Part shown: piece by piece, positions 1 to 5,511 of the stretch
Layout of the letters: each line of letters begins with the position of its first letter
Numbering within the stretch: the first letter of the stretch is position 1
Assembly: GCA_012841225.1 (NCBI GenBank)
Contig: DUVD01000026.1
Location: 1-9,022 of the forward strand
Length of the DNA stretch: 9,022 bases
Direction: 5' to 3'
Source: Fibrobacter sp.
Lineage (GTDB): Bacteria; Fibrobacterota; Fibrobacteria; Fibrobacterales; Fibrobacteraceae
Notes under the pieces: model-generated
Database searches by the model: none
Told to the model about the DNA's origin: nothing
Seen by the model: the letters and a program-made list of their open reading frames with translations, nothing else
Program-made: the position numbers and the translations under genes

Positions 1-158
1 CGTTGATCGACTACTTTATTGATTTCTTCTTTGACATCCTTTCTTACCACATTACCAACAGTCCTCAGTTCTTTGGTCCTAAGCGCAGTAATGCTAGAAC
101 AACCCGAAATGAGAACTATCAAAAATAAAATTAAGAAACGAACGGATATGGATTTCAT
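1..158 (-). CDS. Lipoprotein, N-terminal part (possible YbgF/CpoB position); runs off the left edge
   Basis: On the minus strand an ATG at 158-156 opens a frame with no stop to the window edge (52 codons visible). An SD sequence AAGGAG at 171-166 lies 7 nt upstream, so the start is well supported. Residues 1-19 are a lipoprotein signal peptide: K2 and R7, then a Leu/Ile-rich core, then the lipobox L-I-S-G-C with Cys20 as the lipidated residue. The mature part seen is charged and heptad-like (LRTKELRTVGNVV, then KDVKEEINKVV), which fits the start of a coiled coil. It begins 34 nt after the pal stop, where tol-pal operons normally carry ybgF/cpoB, the periplasmic TPR protein linking Tol-Pal to peptidoglycan synthesis. 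The lipoprotein call is solid. The YbgF/CpoB identity is inference from position and coiled-coil character only; the TPR part would lie outside the window. Confidence 0.75.
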   Translation of the reverse strand, partial: MKSISVRFLILFLIVLISGCSSITALRTKELRTVGNVVRKDVKEEINKVVDQ

Positions 159-165
159 AAAAGAT

Positions 166-177
166 CTCCTTAAGGAG
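166..177 (-). promoter_or_regulatory. Palindromic ribosome-binding site of the downstream lipoprotein gene
   Basis: The 12-bp perfect palindrome CTCCTTAAGGAG contains the AAGGAG SD of the lipoprotein gene (start at 158). In mRNA, CTCC can pair with GGAG across a TTAA loop and hide the SD. The hairpin is only 4 bp and therefore weak. Confidence 0.4.
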
Positions 178-192
178 TTCAAAAACATTCTG

Positions 193-759
193 TTACTTAA
201 CATTCACTCGGAAATTAGCCCTGCGATTTTGAGCATAAGCGGATTCGGAATTACCATCTACTTTAGGCTTTTCTTTACCGTAACTTATCGTTTCCATGCG
301 TTCGGAGGCAATGCCATAAGCACTTAAAAAGTCTTTAACTTTAGTAGAACGGAGACCGCCTAAAGTCATGTTATAGTCTTCGGTGCCACGAGCATCGGTA
401 TGCCCTTCTACTGTGATAGTAAAGCGAGGCTCTTGATTTAAAATCGCGCCCACTTGACCTAACAATTCTTTTGCTTCAGCAGTGAGTTCAGAACGGTCAA
501 AGTCGAAGTAAACATCTTCGGACATTAAACGATCCATCATCTCTTGCAAGCGACGGCGAGCGGCTTCTAAGCGCTCTGCTTCTAAACGATCACGCTCAAG
601 AGCAGCGAGGGAATCCTCATTAACTGTATTGACCTGTGCGACTTCCTCTACAGGAGTTTCTTGAACTACAGGCTCAACTACTGGTTCTTGCTTTTTTGCA
701 CAAGCCGTTAAACCAATAACGACGCAACCTGCGATTAAAATACCATAAATTGATTTCAT
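193..759 (-). CDS. pal: Peptidoglycan-associated lipoprotein Pal
   Basis: This is the outer-membrane lipoprotein of the Tol-Pal system, which holds the outer membrane to peptidoglycan and is the partner of TolB. It has 188 residues. The signal peptide ends in a lipobox L-T-A-C with Cys20. Residues 22-48 are a Pro/Val/Glu linker, and 49-80 are a strongly charged helix (ERDRLEAERLEAARRRLQ). The OmpA_C-like peptidoglycan-binding domain covers about 83-188. It contains VYFDFDRSEL (83-92), GHTDARGTEDYN (119-130) and an LR pair at 136-137; D122 and R137 match the diaminopimelate-binding Asp and Arg of OmpA-like domains. The NRRANFRV ending is typical. The ATG at 759-757 overlaps the tolB stop (ATGA), and an SD AAGGAAGG at 773-766 sits 6 nt upstream. 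The charged helix before the domain is longer than in E. coli Pal; otherwise it is ordinary. Confidence 0.96.
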   Translation of the reverse strand: MKSIYGILIAGCVVIGLTACAKKQEPVVEPVVQETPVEEVAQVNTVNEDSLAALERDRLEAERLEAARRRLQEMMDRLMSEDVYFDFDRSELTAEAKELLGQVGAILNQEPRFTITVEGHTDARGTEDYNMTLGGLRSTKVKDFLSAYGIASERMETISYGKEKPKVDGNSESAYAQNRRANFRVNVK

Positions 760-2051
760 TCTCTACCTTCCTTGTTTTTGGTTTGTTTATGTACTGGGTA
801 CCAGGACCAAGTAGGTGCTGTGTTTTCCCCACCCTTGGTGATACGAGTGACATTACTCCCGTCTCTTCGCATAATATAAATTTGATGCGTTCCCGTCCTG
901 TCGCTTGAAAAAGTAATTAACATGCCATCTGGAGACCAGCTGGGACGTTCGTTATTGCCTGCACTAGAAGTGAGTTGAACGATATCGGAACCATCAATAG
1001 CACATGTATAAATATTCATTTTACCCTCATCCATAGAGGTGTAAACAATGCGGTCCCCGGTGGGCGCCCAAGAGGCTCTTTCGTTGTAACGACCCATAAA
1101 CGTCATTCGACGCATATCGGTGCCGTCGCTATTCATCACATAAATTTGCGGTGTGCCTCCACGATCACTTGTAAATAAGATCTCGGCGGAATTCGGGCTC
1201 CAAGAGGGGCTCGTTTGCGAAGATTTTAAGAAAGAGAGACGTCGCACTTTTTGCGTTTCGTAGTCGCCTACATAAAGGTCAGTTCTGCCGTCGATGATGG
1301 CCGAAAAAACGACTTCTCCGGTATTCGGGTTAACTGCAGGGCTAAAAGATTGTTCGAGGTTTTTAAATAAACGCTTTTGAGTACCCGTCGCGATATCTTT
1401 AATGTATAGCTGAGGCTTATTGTTTCTAAAACTCACAAAAATAACGCGCTCATTGTTTTGGCTCCACACGGGCATCATACTAATAGTAGAATCAAAGGTG
1501 AGTTGGCGGCGGTGGAAACCATCGTAATCGGCAACTACTACTTGTTTAACTCCATCAATTTTTGAAACCCAAACAAGTTTTGTTGAAGCAACGCCATGGA
1601 CGCCCCATAACTGAAAAATAACTTTATCCACAAATTCATGAGCAGCTTGGCGAGAATCAATTAGAGAGACCGTAAAAGTTTCACCTAACACTAAATTCTT
1701 ACTTTGAGTGGCGTATAGGTAAAAGGAAATCTTTATTTTATTATTTAAGGCCTTTTCTACTCTTCCCGTAATGTAAAATTTGGCTCTAGCTCGACTAAAT
1801 TTAACCAAATCAAATTTTTCAGAGGAAATAACATCAAAGCGGCCCGATAAATTAAGATCTCTTTCTATTACTTCGTGTGCTTTTTCATCTGGCCAATCGA
1901 ATGCCTCTCCAGAGGATTCGGAAAAAGGCACTACACCTATAGGCATTGTCTTAAAAACGGAAATCCCAACATCGACAGCGATGGTATCTATAGCAGCAAA
2001 AACTTGAGTTGCTATAAATAAAGAGAAAATAAAAGTCAAGAGTTTATTCAT
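756..2051 (-). CDS. tolB: Tol-Pal system periplasmic beta-propeller protein TolB
   Basis: TolB is a periplasmic protein that binds Pal and the TolA C-terminus and takes part in outer-membrane constriction at division. The 431-residue length matches the family (about 430). Residues 1-19 form a Sec signal peptide, with likely cleavage after V-F-A. An alpha/beta TolB_N domain follows, starting with MPIGVVPF at 36-43. The propeller shows WD40-like PD40 repeats beginning near residues 192, 236, 280, 324 and 368, spaced at almost exactly 44 residues, each built as xxPxWSPxG...IxFxSDRxGxxQIYxMxxDG. A closing half-blade ends in PTWSWYP near the C-terminus. It starts with ATG 49 nt after tolA, without an obvious SD, and its TGA overlaps the pal ATG by 4 nt, suggesting coupled translation. 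Confidence 0.97.
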   Translation of the reverse strand: MNKLLTFIFSLFIATQVFAAIDTIAVDVGISVFKTMPIGVVPFSESSGEAFDWPDEKAHEVIERDLNLSGRFDVISSEKFDLVKFSRARAKFYITGRVEKALNNKIKISFYLYATQSKNLVLGETFTVSLIDSRQAAHEFVDKVIFQLWGVHGVASTKLVWVSKIDGVKQVVVADYDGFHRRQLTFDSTISMMPVWSQNNERVIFVSFRNNKPQLYIKDIATGTQKRLFKNLEQSFSPAVNPNTGEVVFSAIIDGRTDLYVGDYETQKVRRLSFLKSSQTSPSWSPNSAEILFTSDRGGTPQIYVMNSDGTDMRRMTFMGRYNERASWAPTGDRIVYTSMDEGKMNIYTCAIDGSDIVQLTSSAGNNERPSWSPDGMLITFSSDRTGTHQIYIMRRDGSNVTRITKGGENTAPTWSWYPVHKQTKNKEGRE

Positions 2052-2071
2052 ACACAGGTCAGAAGATATAA

Positions 2072-2077
2072 ATTATA
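2072..2077 (-). promoter_or_regulatory. Candidate internal -10 box upstream of tolB
   Basis: A perfect TATAAT on the minus strand (2077-2072) sits in the 49-nt tolA-tolB gap, with no recognisable -35. It would give a 5' end about 14 nt before the tolB ATG, which lacks an SD. A separate tolB-pal promoter is known in E. coli, so an internal promoter is reasonable, but the gap is almost pure A/T and the match may be chance. Confidence 0.3.
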
Positions 2078-2100
2078 TACAAGAAAAACAAATTAAAAAA

Positions 2101-2790
2101 TTAATTAGGGGTGAAATTAAAGCTTAAAGAAAGAGCTGGGGCTCTATAATTTGGGGGCAATTCAGGGACTTTAGAAACTTTTATAGCGCGCATAGACAAG
2201 TGATCCCAAGTTTTATTACCCGAAGAGCTTCTTAACGAAATATCGGTTATACTACCAAAACGATCTACAGTAAATTGAACCGTTGTTTTAGCCTCGCGAG
2301 AAATGTTCATGCCGTTGGGAGGGTTAAAGTTTTGCATAATAATTTGCTTTAATCGCTCTAAGTATACTTGCATTAAGGGATCCATGTCAAGCGAGCCAAC
2401 TGGGTGCAGGCTAGAGGATTCCATTGCCGGCAAATCCATGTTGTCTATAGGAAAATCATCGACAGGCTCTTCTGGAGGGTCTTCTTCTGGGGTGGGCTCT
2501 TCTTTTTTAGGCTTCTCTTCTTCTTTAGGTTCGGGGGGTAATTCTTTTTGTATTTTTGGTTTGGGTTCCACTTTAGGGCGGGCGCGCTGTACTGGTTGCG
2601 GGGGAAGAAGATCGGCCACTTGAATCATTTCAAAAACGGGAATGGGCTCGGGAGTTACACTAAAATCAATTTTATTGAATAAAAATAAACCCACCACAAG
2701 CACTATATGAAAGAACAGCGACACCACGACAATTTTTGTAATGGAACCGTTCCAACCGGAAGAAAAATATAGTGATTTTTTATCGATCAT
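2101..2790 (-). CDS. tolA: TolA / TonB-family energy transducer (short, TonB-like)
   Basis: This is the inner-membrane-anchored protein that carries proton-motive-force energy from TolQ-TolR across the periplasm. It has 229 residues. One transmembrane helix spans about 20-38 and contains S24 and H28, the SxxxH arrangement used by TolA and TonB to contact the TolQ/ExbB motor. Residues 63-114 are a Pro/Glu/Lys-rich spacer, with no signs of the long alanine-rich helical domain of E. coli TolA (421 residues). The C-terminal TonB/TolA-like domain covers about 138-229: YLERLKQIIMQNF, then VQFTVDRFGSITDISLRSSSG (positions 171-191), then a conserved Ala-Ile and Pro-rich ending. By sequence alone it could be called TonB; its position between tolR and tolB makes TolA the likely role. 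Its ATG overlaps the tolR stop (ATGA at 2790-2787). The spacer is the least conserved part. Confidence 0.88.
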   Translation of the reverse strand: MIDKKSLYFSSGWNGSITKIVVVSLFFHIVLVVGLFLFNKIDFSVTPEPIPVFEMIQVADLLPPQPVQRARPKVEPKPKIQKELPPEPKEEEKPKKEEPTPEEDPPEEPVDDFPIDNMDLPAMESSSLHPVGSLDMDPLMQVYLERLKQIIMQNFNPPNGMNISREAKTTVQFTVDRFGSITDISLRSSSGNKTWDHLSMRAIKVSKVPELPPNYRAPALSLSFNFTPN

Positions 2791-3194
2791 TGACCTAGTT
2801 TTTCTTTGGGCGATAATGTTAAAAACCCAAGTTTACTAACACCTGCTTTTTGCACTGCCGATACGACTTTCATCACCAGCCCGTATTGAACCGCTTCATC
2901 TGCATTGATGACCACGGCCATTTCCCCGTTCCAAAGTGATTTAAAAACGCCATTAAAGTTTTTTATATCCACTTTCATGTCGGCAATGTAAAGTTCATCT
3001 TCTTTAGTGATAGAAACCTTAAGTAATTTTTCTTGTTCCATGGTAGGTGCTTCCGCTTTGGGAAGATCTACTTTAACTCCTTGACTCATTAGAGGGGCCG
3101 AAATCATAAACACAATCAAGATCGAAAAAACGACATCGATCATATTAGTGAGGTTCATCTCTTGATTGAGAGGTTTGCTGCGACTGCGTTTCAA
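2787..3194 (-). CDS. tolR: Tol-Pal motor protein TolR (ExbD/TolR family), TTG start
   Basis: TolR is the inner-membrane subunit that forms the proton-conducting motor with TolQ. It has 135 residues, a normal length. It has a basic cytoplasmic N-terminus (K2, R3, R5, K7), then one transmembrane helix of about 15-36 reading NLTNMIDVVFSILIVFMISA. D20 in this helix is the proton-path aspartate (D23 in E. coli TolR). The periplasmic ExbD/TolR domain follows (VKVDLPKAEAP at 40-50; VVINADEAVQYG at 93-104). The start codon is TTG at 3194-3192. It is chosen because an AGGAGG SD at 3205-3200 lies 5 nt upstream, overlapping the tolQ TAG stop, and because the frame begins correctly for the family. The stop overlaps the next gene by 4 nt. 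TolR rather than ExbD is decided by the operon. Confidence 0.93.
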   Translation of the reverse strand: MKRSRSKPLNQEMNLTNMIDVVFSILIVFMISAPLMSQGVKVDLPKAEAPTMEQEKLLKVSITKEDELYIADMKVDIKNFNGVFKSLWNGEMAVVINADEAVQYGLVMKVVSAVQKAGVSKLGFLTLSPKEKLGQ

Positions 3195-3203
3195 AAAAAC
3201 CTC

Positions 3204-3893
3204 CTAACCAGCAACTTCTTCTAGAGCGAGTAAGTCTCCGCGCTTAAATATGCTGAGTACTCGAGAACCAAAATTATAATAGGCGATTTCGTTTTGGCTA
3301 TTGCGCGCTACAAAAATATTATAGCCTGCAGAAGCGGGAATCGCGACCACAAGACCTGCGACCGTAGTCACAAGAGCCGTTGCGATACCAGGTGCCACTA
3401 CCGAAAGATCAGCAGAACCATGCAAGCCTATTTCGAAAAAAGCAGACATAATACCCCAAACGGTACCGAGTAGACCAAAAAATGGAGATAAGTTAGAACT
3501 AATAGCCAAAAAACTTAAATGGCGGTCTTCATCAAGACGTAGGCCTTCAATGGAGCGCTGAATAGTATCTTCTAAAAGAGAGGCGCGATGCTGAATGGAA
3601 TCATAACTCACAAAGTTACTGAATTTAGCCGCTTCGATGAGCACTTCGCTAGTAAGCCTTTTAAGAGCGCTATCTCCTGACGTTTCACATAAGCCCTGCA
3701 ACTCAATGAATTGCTCTACTTGATTAAAACGACAAAAAAACGAAGCATTAGACTTTTGATTCTTGCGATAAGAGAAAAATTTGGTAATAATAATGCCCCA
3801 ACTGCCAAAGGACATGACGGCTAAAATAGCCAAAACAACCATAGTGGCTGGGTCCGACTGAAAAAGCATTTGGACGACTGGTGAGCTAAGCAC
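3204..3893 (-). CDS. tolQ: Tol-Pal motor protein TolQ (MotA/TolQ/ExbB proton channel), GTG start
   Basis: TolQ is the three-helix inner-membrane channel subunit of the Tol-Pal motor. With the start chosen here it has 229 residues, close to E. coli TolQ (230). Transmembrane helices lie at about 16-39 (ATMVVLAILAVMSFGSWGII), 126-153 (contains SPFFGLLGTVWGIMSAF) and 169-191 (GIATALVTTVAGLVVAIPA). The last two carry the family's signature glycines, threonines and the IPA-x-x-x-YN end. The frame is open upstream to another GTG at 3938, which would add 15 hydrophobic residues. I prefer GTG at 3893-3891 because GGAGG at 3903-3899 is 5 nt before it and the length then fits, while the 3938 GTG lies inside a hairpin stem and has no well-placed SD. 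The gap to rnhB is 62 nt and to tolR 9 nt. Confidence 0.93.
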   Translation of the reverse strand: MLSSPVVQMLFQSDPATMVVLAILAVMSFGSWGIIITKFFSYRKNQKSNASFFCRFNQVEQFIELQGLCETSGDSALKRLTSEVLIEAAKFSNFVSYDSIQHRASLLEDTIQRSIEGLRLDEDRHLSFLAISSNLSPFFGLLGTVWGIMSAFFEIGLHGSADLSVVAPGIATALVTTVAGLVVAIPASAGYNIFVARNSQNEIAYYNFGSRVLSIFKRGDLLALEEVAG

Positions 3894-3935
3894 TAAAACC
3901 TCCGTAAAAAAGTATAGAAATAATACAATTTTATT

Positions 3936-3950
3936 CACCTTAAAAAGGTG
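3936..3950 (-). other. Hairpin at the rnhB-tolQ junction
   Basis: A perfect 6-bp inverted repeat CACCTT / AAGGTG with a 3-nt loop lies 5 nt after the rnhB stop codon. No T-run follows on the minus strand, so it is not a standard terminator. It could mark an mRNA processing or stability point between the housekeeping genes and the tol genes. It buries the upstream GTG (3938) of the tolQ frame. Confidence 0.45.
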
Positions 3951-3955
3951 TTCCC

Positions 3956-4678
3956 TTAAAAAGAAAAACTGTTTTGTAAGCTTTTTGGATGAAAACTTTT
4001 ACGATGAACAGGACTTGAACCTAAAAGACGAATAGCCTCTATGTGTTTTTTAGTGCCATAACCTGCATGGGCTTCAAAACCGTAGCCCGGGTAATCAATA
4101 GCTAAACGCTCCATATAGCGATCTCGATACACTTTCGCAAGCACTGATGCCGCTGAAATACTAACCATTTTAGAGTCGCCTTTAATAATGGGTATCTGTT
4201 TTTGTGGTAAAACGCCAGAAATCATTAGATTACCATCTACCGCAATCAGCCAATCTAGATCACTAAGCAAAGTTCCTTTGGATTCCACTGGAATACACCC
4301 CTCCGGAGCGTCTAAATTAGAAACCCCTATGGCAGATAATGCGCGGCGCATTGCTAAGTAATTAGCATTCAAAATATTCAACTCATCTATTTCTGCTTCA
4401 CTCGCAGAGGCTATGGCATAACACGAGCAATGCTCTTTAATGAGTTCAAATAAACTCTCGCGTTTAGCCTTGGATAGCTTTTTGGAATCGTTAAGCCCTA
4501 AATCGATTTCAAAGTTTTTAAGAACTGCCGCACAGGCGACAACTGGCCCTGCTAAAGGACCGCGACCCACTTCATCGACTCCGATAATAATTTTATTAGG
4601 GTGTTGAGCAGAAAATCGTTTTTCCCCATCTATGGGAGAAACGACCTCTAATAAATAAGGGGGCAAAGAATACTTCAT
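3956..4678 (-). CDS. rnhB: Ribonuclease HII
   Basis: This cytoplasmic endonuclease cuts RNA in RNA-DNA hybrids and removes single ribonucleotides from DNA. It has 240 residues. The core begins with IIIGVDEVGRGPLAGPVVA (30-48), giving catalytic D35 and E36 and the G-R-G loop 38-40. LNDSKKL at 62-68 is typical. The third acidic residue is D148 in AVDGN and the fourth is D168 in IKGDSKMVSISAASVLAKVYRD (164-185). The tail GYGFEAHAGYGTKKH and HRKSFHPKSL is classic. It is about 40 residues longer than the E. coli enzyme because of an N-terminal extension (about 1-28) and an insertion around 118-142 before D148. The ATG is 6 nt after the purN stop with no clear SD, so translation is probably coupled to purN. 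Confidence 0.96.
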   Translation of the reverse strand: MKYSLPPYLLEVVSPIDGEKRFSAQHPNKIIIGVDEVGRGPLAGPVVACAAVLKNFEIDLGLNDSKKLSKAKRESLFELIKEHCSCYAIASASEAEIDELNILNANYLAMRRALSAIGVSNLDAPEGCIPVESKGTLLSDLDWLIAVDGNLMISGVLPQKQIPIIKGDSKMVSISAASVLAKVYRDRYMERLAIDYPGYGFEAHAGYGTKKHIEAIRLLGSSPVHRKSFHPKSLQNSFSF

Positions 4679-4684
4679 AAGAAA

Positions 4685-5275
4685 TTAAAAACCTAAAGAA
4701 GTAGCGTAGTCGCGCAATGTTTTCCAATACAAATTATGCTCTGCCTTTAACACTCTGGCTGCGAGCATTTCTGGGGTATCGCCGCCAAAAACAGGAACAA
4801 CGGATTGCCCTAAAATGCGGCCTTGGTCGTAGTCACCGCTTACTAAGTGCACTGTGGCGCCAGTCCAAGCCAAGCGGGCTTCTAAAACGGCCTCATGAAC
4901 GCGAATTCCAAAAAAACCTTGCCCACCAAATTTGGGCAAGAGCGATGGATGAATGTTTAAGACACGGTCTTTTAATCGATCTAAAAGAGAATCCGTCACC
5001 TTTTTCATATAACCAGCAAGCAATAAAAAATCAACTGCATGCGTATTTACGACGTCTAAAAAAGCTTGCTCATAATCCACTGGTTCGGGATGAGTCACCG
5101 TTGAAATGTGATAAACAGGGATGCCATGAGCCTTTGCAATTTGGGCAGCGCCACAATTGCCATTATTGACAATTACAAATTGACATACGGCGCTCAATTG
5201 CTTCTCTTCTATTTGAGTGAGCAGCGCCTTAAAGTTACTTCCGGCTCCGGAAGCCATAATTCCAAAATTAAACAC
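4685..5275 (-). CDS. purN: Phosphoribosylglycinamide formyltransferase (GAR transformylase, PurN)
   Basis: PurN catalyses step 3 of purine synthesis: it transfers the formyl group from 10-formyltetrahydrofolate to GAR. It is cytoplasmic. It has 196 residues (E. coli 212). The N-terminal strand and P-loop FGIMASGAGSNF (4-15) bind the GAR phosphate. AGYMKKV (87-93) corresponds to AGFMRIL in E. coli. The catalytic triad is N107 and H109 in NIHPSLLP (107-114) and D150 in GDYDQG (147-152). The loop KFGGQGFFGIRVHEAV (115-130) is longer than in E. coli and resembles the Bacteroidota-type enzymes I recall. The start is GTG at 5275-5273. An in-frame ATG at codon 7 would cut the first beta strand, so GTG is preferred, although no SD is visible. 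It is the first gene of the leftward cluster. Confidence 0.95.
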   Translation of the reverse strand: MFNFGIMASGAGSNFKALLTQIEEKQLSAVCQFVIVNNGNCGAAQIAKAHGIPVYHISTVTHPEPVDYEQAFLDVVNTHAVDFLLLAGYMKKVTDSLLDRLKDRVLNIHPSLLPKFGGQGFFGIRVHEAVLEARLAWTGATVHLVSGDYDQGRILGQSVVPVFGGDTPEMLAARVLKAEHNLYWKTLRDYATSLGF

Positions 5276-5284
5276 GTCGCAAAT

Positions 5285-5313
5285 ATAATATGATTCCTCT
5301 TTTTTTCTAAGAA
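5285..5313 (-). promoter_or_regulatory. Candidate promoter of the purN-rnhB-tol cluster
   Basis: On the minus strand TATTAT (5290-5285) lies 17 nt after TTCTTA (5313-5308). The -10 is fair and the -35 poor. Transcription would start near 5278, about 3 nt before the purN GTG, which has no SD. This is consistent with a near-leaderless mRNA, but an upstream promoter with a leader through 5381-5347 is equally possible. Confidence 0.3.
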
Positions 5314-5346
5314 AATCCCTAAAAATGACTCTTTGAGCTGTTTTCG

Positions 5347-5374
5347 AAAAAAATTAAGCACCAGCATCGGTGCT
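5347..5374 (-). terminator. Possible minus-strand terminator or attenuator upstream of purN
   Basis: Read on the minus strand, AGCACC (5374-5369) and GGTGCT (5362-5357) form a 6-bp stem with a 6-nt loop. TAA and seven T (5353-5347) follow. This is a weak intrinsic-terminator shape 72 nt before the purN start. A second 6-bp hairpin, GCATCG / CGATGC (5364-5369 with 5376-5381), overlaps it and cannot form at the same time. It could be an attenuator in a purN leader or a block to antisense transcription. Confidence 0.35.
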
Positions 5375-5377
5375 ACG

Positions 5378-5511
5378 ATGCCTAAAAAACGCTAAAAAGG
5401 GCATTTTATGTAAAAAGAAGTTTAAAAAGAAATAGTTTCAAAAAAAAACTTCCCTTTTTCAATTTTTATTCTACAATTGTAATCAGCTTAAACAAACAAG
5501 CATGGATTAAT
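5378..5511 (+). promoter_or_regulatory. Structured leader/promoter region of the RRM gene
   Basis: No normal gene is seen here. A -10-like TACAAT (5472-5477) without a good -35 could be the RRM promoter. Upstream of it are nested inverted repeats: AAAAAGGG (5394-5401) with CCCTTTTT (5452-5459), GAAGTTT (5417-5423) with AAACTTC (5446-5452), and GAAA/TTTC (5429-5439). Three minute frames occur: a 5-codon M-P-K-K-R (5378-5395), ATG-TAA (5408-5413) preceded by AAGGG at 5397-5401, and ATG-GAT-TAA (5502-5510) ending 1 nt before the RRM ATG. Whether the upstream part is transcribed is not known. Confidence 0.35.

Noticed and set aside
19..327. 102-residue plus-strand frame at the left end
   Set aside because: It runs antisense to the lipoprotein gene, its SD and the end of pal, which all have better evidence.
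975..2007. Two plus-strand frames (975-1178 and 1780-2007) opposite tolB
   Set aside because: Both lie inside tolB, which has intact propeller repeats; neither frame has a domain or SD.
2303..2623. Gly/Ser-rich open frame on the plus strand
   Set aside because: It is the antisense image of the Pro/Glu-rich spacer of tolA; the low complexity comes from codon complementarity.
4717..5169. 150-residue open frame on the plus strand opposite purN
   Set aside because: It is antisense to purN, whose catalytic motifs are intact. The translated sequence has no recognisable domain and there is no SD or promoter.
5440..5448. Run of nine A as a phase-variable tract in the RRM promoter
   Set aside because: Homopolymers of this length are common in this AT-rich intergenic region and there is no direct sign of variability.
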